Source: Paraburkholderia elongata (GTDB lineage: Bacteria > Pseudomonadota > Gammaproteobacteria > Burkholderiales > Burkholderiaceae). From it: a stretch of DNA of 64,000 nt. Position 1 is the stretch's first letter. Every line of letters begins with the position of its first letter. A program made the position numbers and the translations under genes. The DNA lies in the NCBI RefSeq assembly GCF_013177735.1, contig NZ_WOEZ01000139.1:1-64000 (forward strand), given 5' to 3'. Positions 49,721 to 58,234 of the stretch are shown in pieces. Below the pieces are notes generated by a model. It made no database searches, was not told the origin of the DNA, and saw only the letters and a program-made list of their open reading frames with translations.

Positions 49721-50284
49721 TCACTGTGCCGAGCCGGCCTGTGCTGACGACAGCATAGCGAGTCCGCAGAACCAGTCGCCGGCGTGTGGCGTGTATTTCC
49801 ACTGACTGTTGTTTGCCTTGATCACAGTGGAACACTGGTCGTTCACCACGATCCCCGGATTCGCGGCGGTGCATCGAAGCATCGCGGTGTCGGTTTGTTG
49901 TAGCGCGGGCATCACCGCCTTACGCTGAAGGTTCGGTTCGGCCGGCACATCCAGGGTTTGCGTTCGCATACTTTCGATCAGCCGCTGCAGTTCCTCGATC
50001 CGAGTCGAATACCACGTCCCCAGACACGCCGCATCGCGGCAATTCGCTTCCCGCCACGCCCACTTGCTGTCGCTGTCGGTGAGGAAGACGCGACGGTTGA
50101 TGACCCGCCGCCGTGCTTTCCAGTACAGTTGCCCAAGCGTGTCATCGAGCTTCGAGAGTGCAGGGTCGTTGCAGATCATCCGTTCGGTGAGTGAGCGTCC
50201 CCTGTTGCAGTCGAAGCTGGTAGCGTGAGCGGGCAGATGCGTGAACATCAGTGCGGCGACAAAGATTGGGCGGAAAATTTTCAT
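49721..50284 (-). CDS. Secreted protein with LprI/DUF1311-like domain
   Basis: 187 residues. A signal peptide (MKIFRPIFVAALMFTHLPAH, cleaved after HA) precedes a DUF1311/LprI-type region: SFDCNRGRSLTERMICNDPA, LSKLDDTLGQLYWKARRRVI, ANCRDAACLGTWYSTRIEEL. Its cysteines would pair in the periplasm. LprI in Mycobacterium inhibits lysozyme; whether this protein does is not known. A C-terminal extension (RCTAANPGIVVNDQCSTVIK and GDWFCG) adds further cysteines. The start is placed at 50284; two earlier methionines lie in a region without signal-peptide character. No operon partners. Confidence 0.75.
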   Translation of the reverse strand: MKIFRPIFVAALMFTHLPAHATSFDCNRGRSLTERMICNDPALSKLDDTLGQLYWKARRRVINRRVFLTDSDSKWAWREANCRDAACLGTWYSTRIEELQRLIESMRTQTLDVPAEPNLQRKAVMPALQQTDTAMLRCTAANPGIVVNDQCSTVIKANNSQWKYTPHAGDWFCGLAMLSSAQAGSAQ

Positions 50285-50609
50285 CGTGGTCCGGGCAGCG
50301 CATGGGTTTTTCATGCACTGGATGATCGGCCGAGTCGCCGGAACGCAGACGCCCGAAAACAGCGTGAGTTGGGATGGGTGATTACCAAATCTTGCCTTGC
50401 GCGGGCCGCACACTTGGCAGGGCTGGCGCTGACGGCGGGAGCGATCGTCAGATTTACAGTATTAATGGTGTTGTCGCTTCATTGGCTGACCAGGTAGCCG
50501 GGCGATGCACTTCGCGTGCTATGCATCGAGATTAAAGTGCGCCGGCCTCGCGTAAACCCCGGTGCGCCGCGTACACTAGCTTGCCGATGTGGGGTTAGGG
50601 GGCGCACAA

Positions 50610-52976
50610 ATGACACGCGAAGCGACATCAGATAGCACGATGGGAGCAACGCCTGAGGGCACCCGCTACGGGCCGGATCTGGCCGAGGGGGTGCTGGCGT
50701 CGGAGCGCACGGTGTTGCGGCTGATTACGCGCAACACCCCGCTGCCGGAATTGCTCGATGAAGTATGCCGCCGCGCGGAAGCGCTGCTGGGCGAAGGTGC
50801 AACCTGTTCGATCCTGCTACTGGACGCGGACGGCGTACGCGCACGCGTGGGCGGCGCGCCATCGCTGCCGGCGCACTTCAGTGCCGCGATCGACGGCGTC
50901 GCGATCGGCCCACGGGCCGGGTCCTGCGGCACCGCGATGTACGAGCGGCGCATGGTCACCGTCGAAGATATCGAAACCGATCCGCTGTGGGCCGATTTCC
51001 GGCACCTCGCGTTGCCGCTCGGTTTGCGCGCGTGCTGGTCGGTGCCATTTGAAAACGATGCCGGCAGGGTGCTGGGCGCGTTCGCGGTCTATCACCGCAC
51101 GTCGCGCCGACCGAGCGCCGAAGAAGCGGCGATGCTCCACGATATCAGCCACAGTGTCGGTCTCGCCGTTCATCAGGACGCCATGGCGCAACGCCTCGCG
51201 CACAGCGAGGAGCATCACCGGCTGGTTGTGGACCATCTGAACGAGGGCATCATCGTGCAGTCGCGCGACGGCGTGGTGCTGGCCTGCAATCCGAGTGCGC
51301 AACGCATTTTGCGGGCGAGCGCCGAACTGGTTGGCCACGACATTCTGACGGTGATGGTGCGTGCGTTTCACGAAGACGGTTCCATCGTCACCGAGGCCGA
51401 TCGCCCGACCACTCGGGTGCTGGCGAGCGGCAAACCCCTGCTAGGCGTCACGATCGGTCTCGAGCTGACCGACGGCGACGTCATCTGGATTACTGAAAAT
51501 GTCGTGCCGATCATCAAACCGGGCGACAGCGAACCCAGCTCGGTGCTGATTTCGTTTACCGACATCGGGCCGGTGCGCGAGGCGCAACGGCAGCTCAAGT
51601 TTCTGGCCACGCGCGATCCGCTTACGGGCCTCTACAACCGCGCTTACTTGGGCGAGCGAATGCGCGATCTGTTCGCGCCGGTTGGGGGAGCCGGGATCGG
51701 CGAACTGGCGCGGGTAGCCGTGCTGTTCGTCGATCTTGACGGGTTCAAGAAGGTCAACGACACCGCCGGTCACGAGGCTGGGGATGCGCTTCTGTGCAGC
51801 GTGGCGGAGCGGCTGTCGGCGTGTGTCGCGCAGGACGACACGCTCGCGCGCGTGGGCGGCGACGAGTTCGTGATCGTGGTCAGCGCTTACGAAAACACGG
51901 GTCATCTGATCGCGCTCGCCCAGCGGATTCTCGACACGATCGCGGTGCCGTTCGCGGTGGCGGACAACGAGTACTACATGGGTGCGTCGATCGGCATCAG
52001 TTTGTTTCCCGAGGACGGCCAGGACGTGCCCACTCTGATGCGCAACGCCGACTCGGCGATGTACCACGCGAAACAATGCGGCCGCAACAATTTTCAGTTC
52101 TTCACGGCCGAACTGAATCAGCATCTGCAACGCCGCTTCATGATCGAGCAGGCACTGCGCCGCGCGCTTGCCACCAACGAACTGAGCCTCGTGTATCAGC
52201 CGATCGTCGACAGCAAGTGCGGCCGCACGATCGGCGCCGAAGCGCTGCTGCGCTGGTACAACAGTGAGCTGGGGAATGTCTCGCCGGTGGAATTCATCCC
52301 CGTGGCCGAGGACGCCGGTCTGATCGTCGAGATCGGCGCCTGGGTGCTGGCGCGGGCCTGTGAGCAGGTCGCGCAATGGCGGCGCACGCTGGCGCCGAAT
52401 CTGATCGTCGCGGTGAACCTGTCGCCGCGCCAGTTCAAAGGCGGCCTCGTTGAGCGGATCGAGTGCTGTCTCGAGCAGTCCGGACTCGAGCCGGAGGCGC
52501 TCGAACTGGAGATTACCGAGCGGCTGTTGATGAGCGACAGCGATGCCGTCTTGCCGATGCTCAGTGCGTTGAGCGCGATGGGCGTGCGGATTTCCGTCGA
52601 CGATTTCGGCACTGGTTATTCGTCGCTGTCGTATTTGAAGCGGTTTCCGCTGCATAACCTGAAGATCGATCGATCGTTCGTCGCGGGCTTGCCGGATCAT
52701 CGCGATTCGATCGCGATCACGCAGGCGGTGGTAGCGATGGCCCATTCGCTTGGCATGAATGTCACTGCTGAAGGCGTGGAGACCGCTGAACAAGCGGCGT
52801 TTTTGCGCGGGATCGCTTGCGACAAGCAGCAGGGGTATTTTTATAGCCGGCCCGTGGGGGCGAGTGCTTATGCGCGTAGTTTGTGCGACGCGCAGATGGG
52901 GCCGGCGCGTCGTGACGGTCCTGACGCCGCCGGCCACAGCGCGGGCGCCGCAAACCCACTTCGCCGTGCGGGTTAA
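50610..52976 (+). CDS. GAF-PAS-GGDEF-EAL c-di-GMP turnover protein
   Basis: 788 residues. A GAF domain (about 20-190: LLDEVCRRAEALLGEGATCS, GPRAGSCGTAMYERRMVTVE) is followed by PAS (about 205-330: LVVDHLNEGIIVQSRDGVVL), GGDEF (about 335-505, intact RVGGDEF at residues 416-420, FVDLDGFKKVNDTAGHEAGD) and EAL (about 515-765: GAEALLRW, LELEITERLLMSDSD, SVDDFGTGYSSLSYLKRF, TAEGVETAEQAAFL). Both catalytic motifs are intact, so it may make and degrade c-di-GMP or be regulated toward one activity by GAF/PAS ligands. It is cytoplasmic. The ATG at 50610 is preferred over a GTG 7 codons upstream. Confidence 0.93.
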   Translation: MTREATSDSTMGATPEGTRYGPDLAEGVLASERTVLRLITRNTPLPELLDEVCRRAEALLGEGATCSILLLDADGVRARVGGAPSLPAHFSAAIDGVAIGPRAGSCGTAMYERRMVTVEDIETDPLWADFRHLALPLGLRACWSVPFENDAGRVLGAFAVYHRTSRRPSAEEAAMLHDISHSVGLAVHQDAMAQRLAHSEEHHRLVVDHLNEGIIVQSRDGVVLACNPSAQRILRASAELVGHDILTVMVRAFHEDGSIVTEADRPTTRVLASGKPLLGVTIGLELTDGDVIWITENVVPIIKPGDSEPSSVLISFTDIGPVREAQRQLKFLATRDPLTGLYNRAYLGERMRDLFAPVGGAGIGELARVAVLFVDLDGFKKVNDTAGHEAGDALLCSVAERLSACVAQDDTLARVGGDEFVIVVSAYENTGHLIALAQRILDTIAVPFAVADNEYYMGASIGISLFPEDGQDVPTLMRNADSAMYHAKQCGRNNFQFFTAELNQHLQRRFMIEQALRRALATNELSLVYQPIVDSKCGRTIGAEALLRWYNSELGNVSPVEFIPVAEDAGLIVEIGAWVLARACEQVAQWRRTLAPNLIVAVNLSPRQFKGGLVERIECCLEQSGLEPEALELEITERLLMSDSDAVLPMLSALSAMGVRISVDDFGTGYSSLSYLKRFPLHNLKIDRSFVAGLPDHRDSIAITQAVVAMAHSLGMNVTAEGVETAEQAAFLRGIACDKQQGYFYSRPVGASAYARSLCDAQMGPARRDGPDAAGHSAGAANPLRRAG

Positions 52977-53162
52977 TGGGCTAATGGGCCAATACAACGA
53001 TCGGACCCTGCCGCCGCTGGCGTCCAAACTCGATTGTTCAGTTTGACGAACAAGTGACTTCGCGTTCCCGGTATTTATCCGCGCCCCCGGTCTCCCTACA
53101 ATCCTCCCATCGAATGTAAATTCCGCGCCGTGCCGAAGCGGCCTCGCGCGATGGGAGCCGCG

Positions 53163-53363
53163 ATGGGACCCGTTATACCAGCCTTGATTAAGAACCAGCT
53201 TTATCGGCCATCGGTGGTCCTGCCCATGGTCGCGCTCATGCAGGTGATGGTGTCGCAGGATTTCAACCTCGGGCAGGTCGGTTGGGTCGTTGCGGCGCGC
53301 GGCGCGCAGGCTGCGCTGCAACGCTCGCGCGAATTGATCTGCGCCGTCCACTGCCACGCCTGA
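53163..53363 (+). CDS. Possible small protein (uncertain)
   Basis: 66 codons from MGPVIPALIKNQLYRPSVVL to a stop at 53363. It has a hydrophobic stretch (VVLPMVALMQVMV) and otherwise no recognisable family. The surrounding 570 bp between the GGDEF-EAL gene and the flavoprotein gene hold no better candidate, and codon preference here is not decisive. It may be a chance reading frame. Confidence 0.25.
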   Translation: MGPVIPALIKNQLYRPSVVLPMVALMQVMVSQDFNLGQVGWVVAARGAQAALQRSRELICAVHCHA

Positions 53364-53547
53364 ACACAATCACGCGCAATCTCCATCAATCGGCCGGCGC
53401 CGGCCTCTCGGCGCCGCGAACACGGATTGCAAGCCGGCACGCCGGCTTGCACAACGCAACAGAAACAAGCAGATAGGGCGATCACGGCAAGGCGAGGCGC
53501 TGAGGGTAAGATGCTACGACCTGCATCCCAGCCTCGGGAGATCTGCC

Positions 53548-54948
53548 ATGCCACAGCACTTTGACGCAGTCGTGATCGGCACGGGACAAGGCGGTGCGCC
53601 GCTCGCTGTGCGTCTCGGTCAAAGCGGCCGTAAAACCGCGGTCATCGAACGTGCGGCTTTCGGCGGGACCTGCGTGAATGTCGGCTGCACGCCGACCAAG
53701 TCTTATGTGGCCAGCGCCCGCGCGGCCCACGTGGCGCGCCATGCCGCGGACTTGGGCGTGCAGGTGAGCGGCGCCGTCGGCGTCGATCTGGCGGCGGTCA
53801 AGGCGCGCAAGGACAGGATCATCGGCCAATCGCGCGACGGCGTCGAAAAATGGCTGCGCGGCACGGATAACGTCACCGTCTTCAACGGCCACGCGCGCTT
53901 CACCGGCCCGCATACGCTCGCCATCAGCGGCCCAGACGGCACGACGCTAGATGAGATCAGCGCCGACGAAATCTTCATCAATACCGGCACACGCGCAGTC
54001 GTGCCGCCGCTCGAAGGACTCGAGCGAATTCGCTACTACACCAACTCCAATCTGCTCGAACTGACGGAATTGCCGGACCATCTGGCGATTGTCGGCAGCA
54101 GCTATATCGCGCTCGAATTTGCGCAGATTTTTCGCCGTTTCGGCAGCCGCGTGACGGTGCTGGCGCGCGGCGAGCGCGTGCTCACGCGCGAGGATGCCGA
54201 CTTCGCCACCTCAGTGCAGAAAGTGCTTGCGCGCGAAGGGATCGAATTTGTTTTCGGCGTGCAGCCCTCGCGGGTCGAGCCGCATCCGCATCGAGACAAC
54301 GAGGTGTGCACTGGCTTTGAGCAGAACATTCCCGCGCTCGAAGCGTCGCACCTGCTGTTCGCCACCGGCCGTGAACCGAATACCGACGACCTCGGCCTCG
54401 ACGCCGCCGGCATCGCGACGGACCGGCACGGCACGATTCCCGTCGATGGCGAATTGCGCACCAATGTGCCGGGCGTCTGGGCGATCGGCGACATCAACGG
54501 ACGCGGCGCCTTTACCCACACTTCCTACGATGATTTCCAGATCGTCGCGGCCAATCTGCTCGACGGCGGCGCGCGCAGCGTCGACACGCGGATCATGACA
54601 TATGCGGTGTTCGTCGACCCGCCGCTCGCGCGTGTCGGGCTCTCGGAGGCCGACGTGCGCAAGGCCGGCCGCGACGCGTTGATCGCCACCATGCCGATGA
54701 CGCGGGTGGGCCGCGCCCGTGAACGCGGCGAGACCGACGGCTTCATGAAGGTGCTGGTCGACGCGCGGAGCAAGCAGATTCTTGGCGCGGCGATCCATGG
54801 AATCGAAGGCGACGAAGCGCTGCACACGTTCATCGACATCATGACGGCTGGCGCACCGTATCCGACCTTGGAGTACGCCATGCACATTCATCCGACCATC
54901 AGCGAACTGGTACCGACCTTGCTCGATGGACTCAAGCCGATGAAATGA
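53548..54948 (+). CDS. FAD-dependent pyridine nucleotide-disulfide oxidoreductase (MerA-like)
   Basis: 466 residues. FAD site DAVVIGTGQGGAPLAVRLGQ, redox disulfide GTCVNVGCTPTK, NAD(P) site LAIVGSSYIALEFAQIFRRF, FAD motif VWAIGDINGRGAFTHTSYDD, and the interface HIHPTISELVPTLL. It resembles the catalytic core of mercuric reductase and lipoamide dehydrogenase. It lacks the N-terminal heavy-metal domain, and the C-terminus (DGLKPMK) lacks the Cys-Cys pair that MerA needs, so mercury reduction is unlikely. No mer genes are nearby. The substrate disulfide or quinone is unknown. A cupin gene follows after 100 bp. Confidence 0.88.
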   Translation: MPQHFDAVVIGTGQGGAPLAVRLGQSGRKTAVIERAAFGGTCVNVGCTPTKSYVASARAAHVARHAADLGVQVSGAVGVDLAAVKARKDRIIGQSRDGVEKWLRGTDNVTVFNGHARFTGPHTLAISGPDGTTLDEISADEIFINTGTRAVVPPLEGLERIRYYTNSNLLELTELPDHLAIVGSSYIALEFAQIFRRFGSRVTVLARGERVLTREDADFATSVQKVLAREGIEFVFGVQPSRVEPHPHRDNEVCTGFEQNIPALEASHLLFATGREPNTDDLGLDAAGIATDRHGTIPVDGELRTNVPGVWAIGDINGRGAFTHTSYDDFQIVAANLLDGGARSVDTRIMTYAVFVDPPLARVGLSEADVRKAGRDALIATMPMTRVGRARERGETDGFMKVLVDARSKQILGAAIHGIEGDEALHTFIDIMTAGAPYPTLEYAMHIHPTISELVPTLLDGLKPMK

Positions 54949-55048
54949 GCCGTGCACCCGGCGGCAAACCGGGTGATGAGCGCGATGGGCCCCGATGGGC
55001 GAGAACGCGCAGCGGACGCAGGTGACGGGTATAGGCGGAGCACAAGCG

Positions 55049-55402
55049 ATGAAACGCGTAATCGGCAGCGGCAATCTCTTCGATCTCTGCGCGCCGGCGG
55101 GCCCTGACGAGCAAGTCGACGCACTTGTGGAAGAAGCCGGCGTGAGCATCGAACGGATCGTCTCGAGAGGGCACGCAAGCCCGCCGGACTTCTGGTACGA
55201 CAGTCCGCGCGCCGAGTGGGTCGTGCTGCTGAGCGGCGCGGCGACGCTCGAATTCGCATTCGACGGCGAGCGTGAGCCGCATCCGATGAAGCCGGGCGAC
55301 CACGTGCTGATTGAAGCGCATTGCCGGCATCGGGTGGCGTGGACGAGCGACACGGAGCCGAGCGTGTGGCTAGCGGTTTACTACCCTGGCGTTCGCGGCT
55401 GA
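55049..55402 (+). CDS. Cupin domain protein
   Basis: 117 residues forming one small beta-barrel: SPPDFWYDSPRAEWVVLLSG, ATLEFAFDGEREPHPMKPGD, HVLIEAHCRHRVAWTSDTEP and WLAVYYPGV. The HxH metal motif of motif 1 is replaced (W-Y-D...E-W), while motif 2 keeps HCRHR, so metal binding is uncertain. The ATG at 55049 is used because the sequence before it is not conserved. Function unknown. Confidence 0.75.
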   Translation: MKRVIGSGNLFDLCAPAGPDEQVDALVEEAGVSIERIVSRGHASPPDFWYDSPRAEWVVLLSGAATLEFAFDGEREPHPMKPGDHVLIEAHCRHRVAWTSDTEPSVWLAVYYPGVRG

Positions 55403-55508
55403 TTGATCACAAGACAGCGCCAGCCGGGTCGATTGGCAATGTCCAATAGCTGATCACGGCACCATAACGGGATTACACTCAAACTGGCACGTATCCTGGA
55501 GCGAGATC

Positions 55509-55844
55509 ATGAATGATGCCGACCCCAAAAGCACTTTTCGCGGTCTTCCGTTGACCCCGGAACAGGACGCGGAAGTCAGACATTACATAAAGAAACAGAA
55601 GCAACAGGGCGCGAAGTGGGACACGCCAGAACTGGCGGCCATGCTTCGGGACATGCTGGAACCCCCTGGTGATGACGACGTAGAATCCGATCCCACTTTC
55701 GACGAAATCGACGAAATCGACGAAACGAAAGCGGCCGCGGAACGTGCGGCGGCTTCGATCGACGAGGCAATGGACCCGATTGAAGCGAGCGAAGAGCGGA
55801 CCGCCGCCATGGAAATCGAGGCGATGAAGGGCACGAGGCATTGA
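55509..55844 (+). CDS. Small acidic hypothetical protein
   Basis: 111 residues, strongly acidic. The N-terminal part, RGLPLTPEQDAEVRHYIKKQ, is followed by an Asp/Glu-rich segment encoded by three tandem 9-bp units (GACGAAATC/ACG, 55701-55727) giving DEIDEIDE, then an Ala/Glu helix. GGAG lies just upstream of the ATG. Not recognised. The tandem repeats suggest length variation between strains. Confidence 0.5.
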   Translation: MNDADPKSTFRGLPLTPEQDAEVRHYIKKQKQQGAKWDTPELAAMLRDMLEPPGDDDVESDPTFDEIDEIDETKAAAERAAASIDEAMDPIEASEERTAAMEIEAMKGTRH

Positions 55845-55929
55845 GCCTGCATTACAGAACCACCGGCGAGCGGCGCTTGTCGACCGGCGGGGGACGATCG
55901 CGAGTTCAACACAAATCAGGAAAAAAGAC

Positions 55930-56316
55930 ATGAGCATTAGCATCGTCCAGCTTGGGTCTCCGAGGGCAGCCGACGAAGGGCTGCGTATCGGTACCGTTCG
56001 GCGACCGCCACGCGGCGTACCCCGGACGGAATTCGCCACCCGCGACTATTACGATGTGTGGCTGCCTAATCTGTCGCCTGATGCGGAGCTGGTGAAAGAA
56101 GCCAAGGCGGTCGCGAGCGACGCTGAGTGGGCCGCGTTCGCGAAAAAATTCCGCACGGAGATGAATGGTAGCGATACCGCTAAGGTGTTGGACCTGCTTG
56201 CCGCATTGTCGAAAACGACGAACTTCTCCATCGGCTGTTACTGCGACGACGAAAGCCGGTGCCATCGCAGCATTCTTCGTCAGTTGTTAAACGAGCGGGG
56301 TGCGCTGATAAGGTGA
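55930..56316 (+). CDS. DUF488 family protein
   Basis: 128 residues with the family's landmarks: LRIGTVRRPPRGVPRTEFAT, DYYDVWLPNLSPDAELV, FAKKFRTEM, and the late Cys-rich segment NFSIGCYCDDESRCHRSIL with conserved Cys and His. DUF488 proteins are small cytoplasmic proteins of unknown function. AGGAAAA precedes the ATG. It starts 85 bp after the acidic gene. Confidence 0.8.
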   Translation: MSISIVQLGSPRAADEGLRIGTVRRPPRGVPRTEFATRDYYDVWLPNLSPDAELVKEAKAVASDAEWAAFAKKFRTEMNGSDTAKVLDLLAALSKTTNFSIGCYCDDESRCHRSILRQLLNERGALIR

Positions 56317-56412
56317 TGCGTGCCTACGCGGCCCGCCGGCATTCGACAAGTCCCGTTGTCATCACCGATAATCGTCTTCACAATCGCGATTACACAATCA
56401 GGAAACCGACCG

Positions 56413-56988
56413 ATGGGCAAGGGACGCGTCGAAGCCTTCAGCGATGGCGTGATCGCCATCATCATCACAATCATGGTGCTCGAGCTGAAGGTGCCGGCTG
56501 GCTACGATCTCGCCGCGCTGCGCCCCGTGATCCCCGTGTTCTGCGCCTACGTCCTGAGTTTCATCTACGTCGGCATCTACTGGAACAATCATCACCACAT
56601 GTTCCATGCCGTGCAGAAAGTCAACGGCGCGGTGCTCTGGGCCAATCTCCATCTGTTGTTCTGGCTGTCGCTGCTGCCGGCCGTCACGCATTGGGTCGGC
56701 GAAAACCATCTCGCCGCCTGGCCGACCGCGATGTACGGCGCCGTGCTGTTCATGTCGGCGATTGCGTATTTCATTCTGACCCGCGTGCTGATCCGCGAGC
56801 ACGGCACGGAGTCGACGATCGCTAAGGCGGTCGGCAACGACTTCAAGGGCAAGGTTTCCGTCGTCATCTATCTATCGGGCATTGCGCTGGCGTTCGTTCA
56901 GCCGTGGCTCTCGGCTGCGCTCTACACGCTGGCCGCGGCGTGGTGGCTGGTGCCCGACCGGCGCATCGAACACCTGATGGAAGCGTAA
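56413..56988 (+). CDS. TMEM175-family membrane protein (DUF1211)
   Basis: 191 residues with five or six membrane helices. The family signature RVEAFSDGVIAIIITIMVLE at residues 4-23 contains the FSDG motif lining the pore. Helix 2 continues PVFCAYVLSFIYVGIYWNNH. Bacterial TMEM175 proteins form potassium-permeable channels. The ATG at 56413 begins just before the signature; the upstream open frame is not part of the family. The broken membrane protein gene begins 2 bp after the stop. Confidence 0.87.
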   Translation: MGKGRVEAFSDGVIAIIITIMVLELKVPAGYDLAALRPVIPVFCAYVLSFIYVGIYWNNHHHMFHAVQKVNGAVLWANLHLLFWLSLLPAVTHWVGENHLAAWPTAMYGAVLFMSAIAYFILTRVLIREHGTESTIAKAVGNDFKGKVSVVIYLSGIALAFVQPWLSAALYTLAAAWWLVPDRRIEHLMEA

Positions 56989-56990
56989 GC

Positions 56991-57574
56991 ATGTTGCTTG
57001 CGCTAAAGCTCGCGCTGGTGCCCGCGTTTCTCGCCGCGCTGACCGTGGCAGGGCGTGTGTGGGGACCGTCGGTGGCGGGATGGCTGGCGGGGCTGCCGGT
57101 GGTGGCCGGGCCGATCGTGTTGCTGCTCGCGCTGGAGCGTGGGCCGGCGTTCGCGTCACGGGTCACGTGCCGGCGGCGCGCCTCGGGCTCGGCGATCTTG
57201 CGCTGCGCATGCTCGCCGGCGCGCTGCTGACGATTGCTGTGACCACGCTGTCCGCGTCGATGGGAGCGACGTGGAGCGGGTTGCTGTCGGTGTTTCCTTT
57301 GCTCGGCATCGTGCTCGCGGTGTCGGCCCAACGCGCGCATGGCGCGGACTTCGTCGCGTTGCTGATGCGCGGCATGGTGATCGGCCGCGGATCGTTTGCG
57401 TCGTTCTTCGCCGTGACTGCCGCGATGCTGCCGCATTACGGCGTGTGGCTGAGCTTTGCGTGCGCGGCGGTGGTGTCGATGGTGGTGCAGGGAGCGACGA
57501 GGCGGTTGCTTCGCGCGAAGCGGCCGGTGCAGGTGTTGACCCGGGAACTTGCCGAACAGAAGTCGGCGGATTGA
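56991..57574 (+). pseudogene. Broken membrane protein gene (frameshift with probable internal deletion)
   Basis: From ATG 56991 the frame encodes MLLALKLALVPAFLAALTVA, then VWGPSVAGWLAGLPVVAGPI and LLALERGPAFAS, the first part of a two-repeat integral membrane family I recall from Burkholderia. It then goes out of frame near 57160. A second frame continues with the family's second half: GDLALRMLAGALLTIAVTTL, WSGLLSVFPLLGIVLAVSAQ, and a normal C-terminus at 57574. The middle of the expected ~240-residue protein is missing, so a deletion left the two halves out of register. A sequencing error cannot account for the missing length. Confidence 0.65.
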
Positions 57575-57598
57575 GGCCGTTTGGCCGATACTGGCATC

Positions 57599-58087
57599 AT
57601 GACTTCGCGCACCCAAAGCTCCCCAGCCACCCGGATCGGCCTGATCTCCGACACGCACAACCTCGTGCGTCCTGAAGCCCTGCAATACCTGGCAGGGTGC
57701 GATGCGATCATCCACGCCGGCGATATCTGTAATCAGGCGGTGCTCGACGCGCTCGCACAGATCGCGCCGGTCACCGCCGTGCGCGGCAATAACGACATCG
57801 GCGAGCCGGTCGCCTCGCTGCCGACACACGTCAAGCTGACCGTGCAACAGGTGACGATCCTCGTTGTGCATGATATCGCCGACGTGGGCGATGATCCGCG
57901 TAGCGAAGGCATCGACGTGGTCGTGACGGGGCACTCGCATAAGCCTGCGATCAGCGAGCGCGACGGGGTGCTGTTCGTCAATCCAGGGAGTGCCGGACCG
58001 AGGCGTTTCAAGTTGCCGATTTCCGTCGGTATGCTAATTATCGAAGGCGCGCACGCAAGCGCGACGTTCGATTCACTGGTGACATAA
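57599..58087 (+). CDS. Metallophosphoesterase, YfcE/MJ0936 type
   Basis: 162 residues with the calcineurin-like metal motifs in order: IGLISDTHN, IIHAGDICN, VRGNNDIG, ILVVHDIADVG and VTGHSHKPAI, then LFVNPGSAGPRRF. These small enzymes are Mn-dependent phosphodiesterases. The ATG at 57599 is used; an in-frame TTG six codons upstream is less likely. A hairpin terminator begins at the last base of the stop codon region. Confidence 0.9.
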   Translation: MTSRTQSSPATRIGLISDTHNLVRPEALQYLAGCDAIIHAGDICNQAVLDALAQIAPVTAVRGNNDIGEPVASLPTHVKLTVQQVTILVVHDIADVGDDPRSEGIDVVVTGHSHKPAISERDGVLFVNPGSAGPRRFKLPISVGMLIIEGAHASATFDSLVT

Positions 58088-58119
58088 AAAACGGGCCGGC
58101 AAATCTGCCGGCCCGTTTT
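58088..58119. terminator. Bidirectional intrinsic terminator
   Basis: AAAACGGGCCGGCA, loop AATC, TGCCGGCCCGTTTT: a perfect 14-bp stem flanked by A/T runs on both sides. It serves the phosphoesterase (plus) and the MFS gene (minus). Confidence 0.88.
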
Positions 58120-58234
58120 CGGACACGCTTACGCGAATTGTTGCGGTTGCCTGCCGCCGCGCGTTATTGCTTTACGGCGTAGCTGCGGGCGATACGCGTG
58201 CTACTTCGGCGGCTGACTACCGCGCAACACAGGA

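Noticed and set aside
51441..53369. 642-codon frame antisense to the GGDEF-EAL gene
   Set aside because: It overlaps intact GGDEF and EAL motifs on the other strand and is basic and low in complexity.
53548..54948. Mercuric reductase as a specific call
   Set aside because: There is no N-terminal metal domain, no C-terminal Cys pair and no mer genes nearby, so only MerA-like is justified.
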